DNA from: an uncultured Sulfitobacter sp.
GTDB lineage: Bacteria; Pseudomonadota; Alphaproteobacteria; Rhodobacterales; Rhodobacteraceae
Assembly (NCBI RefSeq): GCF_947497275.1
Contig: NZ_CANMFS010000002.1
Coordinates: forward strand, 434,001 to 498,000
Length of the DNA stretch: 64,000 nt
Direction of reading: 5' to 3'
A program made the translations under genes and the position numbers. Shown in pieces: positions 25,646 through 35,300 of the stretch. The notes beneath the pieces are model-generated. The model was not told where the DNA came from. It did not search any database and saw nothing but the letters and a program-made list of their open reading frames with translations. Every line of letters starts with the position of its first letter. Position 1 is the first letter of the stretch.

Positions 25646-28600
25646 TCATTGGGCCGCCTCGATGGTCGTCGCCGGATGACACAGGCTGGGATCTGCGGGG
25701 GATGGTTTCAAGGGTGTCTGGTAGGCGGCGCCCAGCTTCTTGGCGTCGGCCATGGCATCGAATGCGGCCAGGACGAGCCGTTTGGTGCGGAATTCCTGAT
25801 GGTCACGCTCTTCGTATTTCCGCAGGACTGTGAACGAGTCCAAAATCCATTCCGCTTGCTCTCTGTCCAACCCGTAAAGATGCAGCATTGCTGCATCAAT
25901 TTCAGCTTTAACATGGGAGCGTCTTTCAGTGTTCCATATGAATGGCGGGTGATTCTGTCCGAGGTCTTCACACAAGGCCGAAAGTTCGTTGTTCGTGTAA
26001 AAGAGCTCAAAGGCGCGAGGCAGGAGCCAAGCACTGGCGGTTTCTCCAAGCCAATCCACGTACTCACTCAATGAAGAAAGTGACAAGACGGCCGCTTGCT
26101 CCATCACAAAGAATGTCATTGCATTAGTTTTTTGGCGAACCCCGTAGTCCGTCACGAGGCTGCTCAATACGGTCGCAAGGATAACTCGGGCCTCTGCAGG
26201 GTGATCGCAGATCATGAGCGGTGCTTTGTGGCCTGCTGCAGACTTCGGAATGATGGTGCCGACCAAGCTGCGCTCGGACGGCCCAAGGTCTCGCCACGCG
26301 AAAAACCAATTGTGCGAAGCGGCTTCCGACAAAGCAGCTTCGGTCAGATTTGCGTCGATCCAGTACCGCGGTTGGATTTGATACTTCGAATTTGAATGTT
26401 GGTCTTCCGTGACGCGTGGAAGAACGCCCTTGTTCGCCTGTTTCACGGTTTGGTTTTCGTACGTGCCGTAGCGGTGATCGAAGTGCCAGAACATCTTGCC
26501 CTCGTAGAGAGGGTAGACTCGGCGGCTATCGTTGAGCACGGCGAGAGCGCAGTCGCGTTTTTTGATTAGCGGTTCGACATCGTCGTGATCAATGAAAAGG
26601 CCGGAATCGTTTGCCATGTCGAACATGCGTATGAACTTGGCCTTCCAGTCGTTCCGTATGATCGCGTTGTCTTGCTTCTCGATCAGAATTGGCGCTGACG
26701 TGTGAATGGTCGCGGTTACCTTCGCATCCTTGGTCCAACGGAAAGCAGGAAGATTTAGGGTGTTCGGATTGATTGCCCTAATTTCATCAACTGTCAGCGA
26801 GTACCTTTTCTCAGGATCCACAATTTCGGTGGGTTGCCTAATATGTGCTGTGAACCAAGGCTTCTCGATCCGGACATCCCTTCCGGCCATAGTCAGCAGG
26901 CCGAATTTCACCTTGTTGGTGATATGCGGGAAAATCAGATCTTCGTTCTCGAACCCGTAAAATGCTGCAAGAGATTTGGTGCTAAGCAACTCGGCAAGGA
27001 AGGCCCGATAGGTGAAGCCGCTGACTAGTCCAGTTGGGATTATGACCCCCGCATATCCCGTCGGCTTAGTTAGCTGCCAAAAGTGGTCGGTGAAGACGGC
27101 AAAAGTATTCACATCGCCGACCCCGCCTCTTGGAAAGCGCCCGGACTCCCGCATGAAATGGCTTTCAGTGGCGGCAATCCTCTGCGCGTCTAACCACTCC
27201 TTCGCAAGATGAGGGTTGCTCTCGCTCAACTCTGCGATAAGCTTTTTACGCGCAGCGGCGTTCTTTGCAGTGGCAATCTCTGTATCCTTTAGCGCGAAGA
27301 ACTCCTGTTCCTGAAGTTTCACTCGTTCCCACGGGGGGTTGCCAAGAACGATGTCAAATCCGCCTTGCTGCATGATATCGGGAAATTCCAGCGGCCAATG
27401 AAATGCATGGGCGCTTCGGGCCGCCTTGGGCGCGTCCACCATCGCCTGGCGCATTTTGCCTTGATTGAGCGCCATCCATAGCTCTTCAGTGGTCGGGATA
27501 GACCGCTCAGAAGGACCGGTCGGCGCGCTTCCAACCTTTGGCATAAGGAAGGCCGCAATAAAGAGGTCACAAGCGGCCTTGGCCCGCACGAATTCCTGCC
27601 GCTTGCGCAGCTGCTTAAACCGCGCGGCCTTTGCTCCAATCTCCTCGAGTGTGTCCTCGGGCAGATCGCGGAACCCAGAGAAGTCCAGCGCCAATGGCTT
27701 GGTTTCCGGGAGCTTGTTTGTTCCCGATCCAAAATCGAACCCGCCTTGGCCTTTCAGCGTCGCTGCGTTGATCTTCTTGTAGATGCTGGCGATGTCTTTG
27801 TCGTCGCCGGTCAGCGGCTTGTAAGCGGCATCGGGGATGCCATCCTCCAGCACCTTCAGGTCGAACACCCCCAGCAGCGCATCGCCGCAGCGGATCTGCG
27901 CGTCGAAGAAGCCAAGCGGAAGGCCGGGGTCCACCGTCTCGATCCAGAGCGCGACCTTGGTCAGTTCCACCGCCATCGGGTTGCGGTCCACCCCGTGCAG
28001 GCAGGACCGCGCAACATCGCGCAGGGCATGGCGGAAGTCGGACAGCGCGGGCGTGCCCTCGGCCCGGTGACGGGCAAGGCGCGTGGCGATGCGGCGGGCG
28101 GCGGCCAGGAGGAAGTGGCCCGAGCCGCAGGCAGGGTCGATCACGGTCAGCTTGAGCAGCTTGTCCGGCTCGGTCTTGTCGAGCACCGGGTCGAGCGCTG
28201 TGTCGAGCAGCGCCTGAACGAGGCTGTCGGGCGTGTAGTAGGAGCCGGTGGTCTTGCGCTGGTTGCCCTTCTGCTCGGCCGCCTCGGAGGCGAAGACAAG
28301 GGTCTTGCCGTCGTCGCCCAACTGTGGCTGCAGTTCGAGGAGGGATTCATAGACCGAGCCCAGCTCCTCCGTCTCCATCGCGCGCCAGTTGACGGGGACC
28401 ATGCCGGTTTTGTCCGACAGCCAGGAGAGGCGGTAGAGCGCCTCCATGAAGGCCTTGTTGCGCAGGCGGGCAGTTTCGAGGTGCGGCAGACGGTCGTCCG
28501 CAAAGAGGCCGCCGAGCGCCGGGAGAGCGAGTGCTGGCTGGCCGTGGGCGAGTGCCTTGAAGACGATCTTGACGCCCTCGTAGCGGTCATGGTGCTTGTC

Positions 28601-29581
28601 CCAGGTCGCGGCGCGGTAGCACTGCTTGCGCAGCGCTGCGAGGGAGTAACCTTGGGCGTAAAGAGCGCGAGCGTCGGTCTTGGCGTTGGTGGGGTGCAGA
28701 AGGTTCCGATCCTCGGCCACCATGAGGAAGATCAGGCGGTAGACGAGGCGCAGGAGTTCGTTGAACCACTCGGTGAGGTTCACTTCACCCGATTTCAGTT
28801 TTGTCGAAAGGTCTGGGTTGGCTTCGAGGAAGCCGGAGCCGAGCACCTTGAGCGCGATCTGTACCTGATCGGCCAGGCGATCCCGGGCAACTTCACCTTC
28901 CTTTGAGCCGGTCTCTCTCCACCGCTCAAGCGGGCAGTCCGTGGCGGGAGCGCCTTCATTGCCGAAACGGGACCGGTGGATCAGCAGCCAGAGGACGGCG
29001 AAGGAGGCGATGTCCTCGTTCGAGAACATCTGGGCGAGGTCAGCCTCGATATAGGCCGGGCGGGTCAGCGAGGCGTTGTCTCGCATGAGGCGCAAATGGG
29101 TGCCGTTGGTGACAATGCCCCAAAGCGCCTCGTCCTTGTCATTGAGGTAGTCCTGAAGGGCGAATGCTGGTGAGCGCGACCGGTCGATTGACAAGGTCGG
29201 ACTGCGACGGTCAAGCGTCTCGGACGTGGGCACCACGACGAACGGAACGCGCCCACTTGCGATCAATGCGATGGGTGCCTCAGCAGCCGCAAGATCATCG
29301 TAACCGAAGGTTTCCTTGAAGAGGCCAGAAACAAAGCGACTTGTGGCATCCTGAGTTGGTGTCTCGATCTTGGCGAATGCATCGAAATGAGACTGCCCGA
29401 CGCGGAAAGCCGTCGAGATTTCTTCGCGGATCGTCAGGCCCTTTCGAACGGAATAGTCCTCCGGGGCCTGTTCCGGCGCGGCCCGCTGATCGATCTTTGT
29501 AATCATGGCGGGTGCGATGAGATTGCCCTCGAGGCTAAGCGAGGGCCATGCCGACATATCGGTAATGGGCTTGCGGGCCAT
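25646..29581 (-). CDS. Eco57I/PglX-type adenine methyltransferase (DISARM DrmMI-like)
   Basis: This 1311-aa protein contains an N6-adenine methyltransferase core. SAM-binding motif I is DPACGSGHFLLAAARR (about 478-493) and catalytic motif IV NPPW is in VLGNPPWERVKLQEQEFF (about 745). The region around HGVDRNPMAVELTKVALWIE fits motif II/III. The N-terminal 400 residues resemble those of type IIG/PglX enzymes, but I cannot point to a PD-(D/E)XK triad, so it may only methylate. The C-terminal 500 residues probably form target recognition. It follows the SNF2 helicase gene by 2 bp. In DISARM the methylase marks self DNA; the same role is inferred here. Confidence 0.85.
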   Translation of the reverse strand: MARKPITDMSAWPSLSLEGNLIAPAMITKIDQRAAPEQAPEDYSVRKGLTIREEISTAFRVGQSHFDAFAKIETPTQDATSRFVSGLFKETFGYDDLAAAEAPIALIASGRVPFVVVPTSETLDRRSPTLSIDRSRSPAFALQDYLNDKDEALWGIVTNGTHLRLMRDNASLTRPAYIEADLAQMFSNEDIASFAVLWLLIHRSRFGNEGAPATDCPLERWRETGSKEGEVARDRLADQVQIALKVLGSGFLEANPDLSTKLKSGEVNLTEWFNELLRLVYRLIFLMVAEDRNLLHPTNAKTDARALYAQGYSLAALRKQCYRAATWDKHHDRYEGVKIVFKALAHGQPALALPALGGLFADDRLPHLETARLRNKAFMEALYRLSWLSDKTGMVPVNWRAMETEELGSVYESLLELQPQLGDDGKTLVFASEAAEQKGNQRKTTGSYYTPDSLVQALLDTALDPVLDKTEPDKLLKLTVIDPACGSGHFLLAAARRIATRLARHRAEGTPALSDFRHALRDVARSCLHGVDRNPMAVELTKVALWIETVDPGLPLGFFDAQIRCGDALLGVFDLKVLEDGIPDAAYKPLTGDDKDIASIYKKINAATLKGQGGFDFGSGTNKLPETKPLALDFSGFRDLPEDTLEEIGAKAARFKQLRKRQEFVRAKAACDLFIAAFLMPKVGSAPTGPSERSIPTTEELWMALNQGKMRQAMVDAPKAARSAHAFHWPLEFPDIMQQGGFDIVLGNPPWERVKLQEQEFFALKDTEIATAKNAAARKKLIAELSESNPHLAKEWLDAQRIAATESHFMRESGRFPRGGVGDVNTFAVFTDHFWQLTKPTGYAGVIIPTGLVSGFTYRAFLAELLSTKSLAAFYGFENEDLIFPHITNKVKFGLLTMAGRDVRIEKPWFTAHIRQPTEIVDPEKRYSLTVDEIRAINPNTLNLPAFRWTKDAKVTATIHTSAPILIEKQDNAIIRNDWKAKFIRMFDMANDSGLFIDHDDVEPLIKKRDCALAVLNDSRRVYPLYEGKMFWHFDHRYGTYENQTVKQANKGVLPRVTEDQHSNSKYQIQPRYWIDANLTEAALSEAASHNWFFAWRDLGPSERSLVGTIIPKSAAGHKAPLMICDHPAEARVILATVLSSLVTDYGVRQKTNAMTFFVMEQAAVLSLSSLSEYVDWLGETASAWLLPRAFELFYTNNELSALCEDLGQNHPPFIWNTERRSHVKAEIDAAMLHLYGLDREQAEWILDSFTVLRKYEERDHQEFRTKRLVLAAFDAMADAKKLGAAYQTPLKPSPADPSLCHPATTIEAAQ

Positions 29582-29583
29582 GC

Positions 29584-32349
29584 TTAAACCTCGCCCGGCA
29601 TCAGAACGAACATTCCAATGACGTCAGGTGGAAGCACAGCCTCCACGCTGACACGCGAGGCCGATCCAGCCGCAGCACGCAGTCGTGCATGATCTTCGAC
29701 GAGCTCCTCCGCCCGCTTTTTCACGAATGCCGCCAGCGGTCCTTCAATGAGCGTGGGCAACTCCGATTTTGCGTTGTTCACCAGCCGGTCTCGCGCAATT
29801 TGCGCAAGATCAGCAGTTGCTGGCGTGTTAAGCATTTCACGTGCGGTGTCTGCGATCGCTACAATGCTGTTCCCTTGAAGGGCAACCAGTGCGGCCTCTT
29901 CCGCGAGTAGCAGTCTTTCCTTGCGAGAATGGATGGTGAGCTTGTAGCGGATACGTAGAAGCACGAGACGGGTCATTGCTGAGACTGCCGGTGTAGGCCA
30001 AGCGCCAACGCGCCCGATGCCGAGATCTGGTAGGGCTTCGTGGTCCAGGGAAGCCTCCACAAGGCTTTCTGCCAGAGCGGCTGTCAGAGGATGGGTGCGC
30101 GTCAATAGAGACGTGCCCGACGGCGCGGGTTCCGCAGTGGCAAGCTTAACGGATTTCTCGACTCCTCTTTGCCCCAGCTTTTCTCTCAGGCTCTCCTGCA
30201 GTGCATGAACATGCGCAATGTAGAGTGACCGCTTCTTCTCTAGAGGTACGCCAAAGCGAGACATCGCGCGTTCGACAAACTGCCGCGCATCATCCGGCGA
30301 ACCGAGCAGGTCTTTGACCTTGTTCCATTCCGGTGCAACCTCGGCCGGTTTCATTGCATTCTGTGCAAAGCGCGCACGGGATTTCTTCTCGTTCTCGCTT
30401 GCATCACGCCAACGGGCATCCATCGCGTGCGTGCCGTCGTCCAGACGCAAGTCAAGTGTCAGCTGTTTATGACCACCGCGACGAAGCATCATCGCGGCCA
30501 TGAGTGCATCGGTGACGGGGCCGCGTTCATCGGGCAGCGGAACGGTTACACCTGTTGCTTTCCGGATTTCCTCCGCTTTGCGTAAGATGACGTCGAGGAC
30601 GGCGCCATCGATAGCGCTGTCTGGCGAAAACATCATGATGGATCGAACCAGTTCGGCGGGTTGACCAAAACGGTCTACCCGGCCCTCGCGTTGTTGGTGT
30701 CGGGTCGGGTTCCACGAGAGGTCGTAGTGCACGACAGTGTCAAAAAGCTGCTGAAGGTTAATCCCTTCAGACAGGCAATCCGTCGCGACCAAGATCCGCT
30801 GAGTATCCTTTTCGCCATCTTCAATCGTCATCTCTGAAACACGATCTCGTCTCTCGTCGGGCGTGAGTTCACCGGTGACGGCCTCAATGGTCAGTTTTGG
30901 AAAAGCCTTTCGGAGGCCTTCCTTCACGTGTTCCGCCGTTGCCAGGTATCGACAAAACACGACCGGATTGGCTCCTGCTTTGATCAGCGGCTTCAGCGCA
31001 CTGACAAGCGCGTCAAGTTTGGGATCCTTTGCGACCGAAAGACTGGACGCTTGATCCAGGAGACCTTGGAGTGCCGGATCGTTCGCGAAGATTGTATTGG
31101 GCTCGACATCAACAGCGTCTTCATCGTCGCCATCTTCGTCGTAGATTTGTGGCTCCAAACGTTCTGCGTCGTTCGAGGCACGATTTCTAAGAGCGCTTAG
31201 CGCCGCCGCTGGAGAAGAGCCCACGCATCGCATCAAGGCGAGGGTGCCCCAGAAAGCGAGCCGCTGATCCTTCTTCTGATCACCGGCTTTCGAGACGACT
31301 TCAAGGCAGTAGTCGATGGCGGACTCTTGAAAGGCCAAATGGTCGGCTGAAAGACGATACGGGAACTCGGTTGTTTCGTGCTTCGGGAAAGAGCGATCTT
31401 CGTCCCAGTCCCCTTCGATGAGATCGACCCGGCGCCGCTGAACCAAGTGCCGCGCCAGGCGCTCGCGGTAACGCGCATTGTCGAAGTCTACTGAGGCGAA
31501 CTCTTGATCAATCAGCGAGAGCAAGCGCGCGAACGCTTCTTCGTCTCCGGAGTGCGGTGTGGCCGTGAGCATGACGATCCTGCGTTCCGGATCCTTTGCG
31601 AGCCCCTGAAGCAAGTCGAAACGTTGCTGCTTGCCTTTGTGTGTTCCGACGCAAGCATGCGCTTCGTCAACGATGACAAAGTCGGGACAGGCACGCGCAA
31701 ACCCCTCCCGGCGTTTCTCAGCCTTGATGTAGTCAAGGCTGACGACCGTAAACGGGTAGGCATCAAATAGCGTTTGGGCGAGTGGTAGGTTGCGTTCAAG
31801 GCGGGCCGCAGTGCCAGACGTCACCGGAACGGCATCAATGCCGAAACGATCCTTGAGCTCGATAATCCACTGATCCACGAGGTGAGGCGGGCAGAGGACT
31901 GAAAAGGCATCGATTTCACCTCGATCCATCATTTCACGAAGGATAAGACCTGCTTCGATGGTCTTGCCGATCCCTACGTCGTCAGCGATCAGCAGGCGGG
32001 GCACCTGCAGTCGAAGGGCCATCAGTAGCGGGACAAGCTGATAGGATCGCGGCTCAAAGGCAAGCTGGGCGGCAGACCTGAATGGCCCCGCACCGCGACG
32101 CAAGGTCAGTCTAAGCGCATCGGCAAGGAGTGCCGCTTTGGCTTGTACTGTGGATCGCGCGTCGTCAGGCAGGTCAAATCTCGCCGCCGCGACGCTCCCG
32201 ATTTCCAGCTCAGGATCTAGGATGACTACGTCGTTCTCGTTTCCCGAGAGTGGGCGAAGCGCAAGAATGCCCGGCCGCGGCGCTGGAAGAGCAACCCACT
32301 CTCGACCGCGGGCAAGGACAAGATCGCCAGGAGAAAAGCTAAGCATCAT
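29584..32349 (-). CDS. SNF2-type helicase (DISARM DrmD-like)
   Basis: This 921-aa superfamily 2 translocase has Walker A ADDVGIGKTIEAGLI (about 118-132), the DEAH box FVIVDEAHACVG (about 221-232), motif III MLTATPHSG, and motif VI QQREGRVDRFGQ (about 546-557), which with YDLSWNPTRHQ marks the RapA/SNF2-like group. The first 60 residues form a small beta-rich lead-in (FSPGDLVLARGREWVALP). Order and similarity to the DISARM class 1 protein DrmD support an antiphage role. Gaps of 3 bp upstream and 2 bp downstream place it in one operon with the giant helicase and the methylase. Confidence 0.87.
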   Translation of the reverse strand: MMLSFSPGDLVLARGREWVALPAPRPGILALRPLSGNENDVVILDPELEIGSVAAARFDLPDDARSTVQAKAALLADALRLTLRRGAGPFRSAAQLAFEPRSYQLVPLLMALRLQVPRLLIADDVGIGKTIEAGLILREMMDRGEIDAFSVLCPPHLVDQWIIELKDRFGIDAVPVTSGTAARLERNLPLAQTLFDAYPFTVVSLDYIKAEKRREGFARACPDFVIVDEAHACVGTHKGKQQRFDLLQGLAKDPERRIVMLTATPHSGDEEAFARLLSLIDQEFASVDFDNARYRERLARHLVQRRRVDLIEGDWDEDRSFPKHETTEFPYRLSADHLAFQESAIDYCLEVVSKAGDQKKDQRLAFWGTLALMRCVGSSPAAALSALRNRASNDAERLEPQIYDEDGDDEDAVDVEPNTIFANDPALQGLLDQASSLSVAKDPKLDALVSALKPLIKAGANPVVFCRYLATAEHVKEGLRKAFPKLTIEAVTGELTPDERRDRVSEMTIEDGEKDTQRILVATDCLSEGINLQQLFDTVVHYDLSWNPTRHQQREGRVDRFGQPAELVRSIMMFSPDSAIDGAVLDVILRKAEEIRKATGVTVPLPDERGPVTDALMAAMMLRRGGHKQLTLDLRLDDGTHAMDARWRDASENEKKSRARFAQNAMKPAEVAPEWNKVKDLLGSPDDARQFVERAMSRFGVPLEKKRSLYIAHVHALQESLREKLGQRGVEKSVKLATAEPAPSGTSLLTRTHPLTAALAESLVEASLDHEALPDLGIGRVGAWPTPAVSAMTRLVLLRIRYKLTIHSRKERLLLAEEAALVALQGNSIVAIADTAREMLNTPATADLAQIARDRLVNNAKSELPTLIEGPLAAFVKKRAEELVEDHARLRAAAGSASRVSVEAVLPPDVIGMFVLMPGEV

Positions 32350-32352
32350 GGC

Positions 32353-35300
32353 CTATCCTTTGAGTAGATCGGTGAGTTGTTCGGGCACACCGGCGTCCGG
32401 ACGACTTGGCAGCGAGACCAGCTCCCAACCTTTGCTCGAAGCATCTTGAGACATTTCAGACGACACGGAGTTGGCTGTTGCGGCCACGCCGTGACCTCGC
32501 CACGCGAACTCTACGTCGGTTCCGCCAAATTTGACCGGCATGGTATCAACATGTGGAAGCCCCGCTTCTTCGAAAGCCTTTACCCAGGGTGAGGCGGAGC
32601 CGTCGAAGGACGCGCGTGCCTCCAAAAGCGTCTGTCCCCGCGCCAGATCAATCAGAAGCTGCGCTACTTCTGTGCTGCTTCGATCTATCTGTTCGTGATC
32701 AGGTTGGTTGAAGTAGGAAAGGAGACAACGATAACAGCCACGCACACATGCATCGTCGGCCTTCTCAGTCAGAAGCCGCGCGTCACCCGCTTCGATTGAA
32801 GCTTCAATGTTCTCGTAGTGCATCAGTTCGAGTGCTGTCCGCGCAACTTCACTGATCGCCTTCGGGTCATCGACCAGGCGGTTCAGGACCCCGGCTCCGC
32901 CCTCAGTCGCCTCGTAGGCAAGAATTGCTCTGCGATTGTCGCGCGCCGGAAGGGGTTCACCTAGGATTTCTCCTTCCTCAAGCTGATAAACCACTTCAAT
33001 GCCCCGCATAAGTGCATGCTGAACAGTGGTGATCGTTTCAGGATCAAAGCTTTCTGGCTTCTTGAAGCGGAAGAGAAGCGCGTTCTTCCTATCCCGGACG
33101 ATTGGAACGATTTTTACAGGTCTTACAACATCGGGCGGCGTGTCGGTGTCTGCGTCTTCATCTTCCGCTTTTGCCCAATACCCGGTTCGAGGATCGATGT
33201 TGAAGCCAAAGACAGTCTGATCCTTCCGGCGCTTCAGGCCTTTGTTGAGGCGGCTGATCTCTGCGCTGTTGGCATATTGAAGCGCGAGTAACGAGGTATC
33301 GCTGCACTTGAACTCGGCGTTCGTGACCTGAAGTTGCCCGTCTTTCGTGGGCCAAGCGAAAACAGTCTGAATATCGAAGCCTTGGCGTACCCGCTCTTCA
33401 TCGTTGGCAGTAATTCGCTCGATTGGCGCTGCCTCGACATTGTCGATACGAAGCGTGCGTTTGACTGGCACTTCTCCAGCCATGTGAGTGTTACAGCCGT
33501 GGCAGCGTTCGACCTCGCCTTCATGACATGCGCCGCAGTTCGGGCAGATGTAGATGTCTTTCGTAGCCAGTTCCGACCCGTCGCCTTCGCGCGCTTCGGG
33601 GGGAAGCTTGGCTTTCATGACACGGTATGCGCGGCCCTCATGGTAGATGAGGCTCCGAGGTCCGAATTCGGAGATCGCCAAGAAGCGTGCGCGCGACAGA
33701 AACGAGCCGCTTTTCCCTTCCCCTGGCACAAATGCATAAAGTGGCAGACGCGGAAAGTTATACCCCGGAAGAAAACCTTCTGTGGCCAAGTATCGGTAGG
33801 AGTAAAAGTCCGAGCCGTTTGACGCTTTGCCCTGTTCAAGGATCGCCAACTGGTCGCTCGCCTGCATTTGCGCAGCCTTGATCTTGCGACGATCGGAACC
33901 GGACAGCCCCGTGATTTCGGATCGCGCGTTAGCCTCTGCGAGTTGCGTGCGCGCAGAGTTGTAAAGTTCGCGCCAGCGATCGAACGCGCGATCGAACTCC
34001 TTCGGCGCGTTCATTGCGACATGAAGTACAAATTCTTCAGGTTCGCCCATCCAAACTGGCGCTGAACCGTCGTCCGCCGCCAAGATCTGATCCAGCACCC
34101 GCTTCATCGGAGAACGGGCCCGTGCGACCAGATCAGACTTTGAGATTACGGACAGAACCTCCTCTTTGAGCGGATAGCCTGCTCCTGTGAGATCAAGGAT
34201 ATCTGGAATATCTGGCTTAAGGGCCAGTTTTGCCTCGGCGAGCCAAACAGCATGCAGATGCGAGCGCACCAATTCTTCGTTGGTAATGTCCAAGGCTGGA
34301 GGGCGGACAACGCCTGCCACCATATCGTTGCGGCGATCAAAGAAATACTGGTCGTGTGGTGAGCCGGATGCGCAGTAAGTTACGACCACTGCCGCCTGAC
34401 CCGAGCGTCCTGCGCGACCAGCGCGTTGTGCATAATTTGCTGGAGTCGGTGGGACGTTGCGGAGATAGACGGCGTTCAGAGCCGAGATATCAACGCCGAG
34501 TTCCATGGTAGGCGAGCAGAACAATGCGGGCAGAAATTGGTCGGACTCACCTGAAGCGCGTATCTCGGCCCGATATTCTGACGTGCTGAGGTTGGCGCGG
34601 TCATCGTCTTCGAACCTGAAGCGCCACTCCCGCCACTCGCGTTGCTTTTGGGATACCTGCGCGGTGTGTTCGCGGCCCTCCAACCCCCAGTATGCGCTCT
34701 GGCCGGAAGCAAGATCGTTTGCGATGGAAGAGTACAGATCGTGGAAATAGCGGTTTCCACGCTTGCCTTCTTCCGAAAGAGCCGCGCCTGGAACGAGCCT
34801 GACAGCCGATGGTGTCAACCGCCATCCGACCAGATCCGCATCCAGTTCGACTGGGGCGACCACGCCTTCGTCTGCAAGCAGCTCGAGAAGACGCGAGAAG
34901 AACTCGAGATAGTCTTCTTTCCCGAGTTTTGTGCCGATGACGCTCTTTTTGTTGATCAATCGAGCGATGCGCGAGTTGTGGCCCGCACGCAAAAGAGTCT
35001 GCTCTTCACGTAGGCCGATGACACCCTTCCCGGGAGCCCGCAAAAGCAAGGATGAGCGCCCACGTGGATTTTCTTTCGCATCAATAGCCCAAGGCGACCG
35101 CAGCAGAGATCGCGATTTCTGAGCGACACCGTCAAGAACGGTCAGGTCCAGCGCTTCAGTGTTGACCGCGAGACCCTCCAGCATTGCGCCGAGGACTCTT
35201 TTCAACACTTCGGCTCGTTGTTCCTCGTCAAGTTCGCCCATCTCTGGCAGCACGGTCATCAGGCGTTCGCGGTCCGAAGCAATGTCTCTGAGGCCAACGA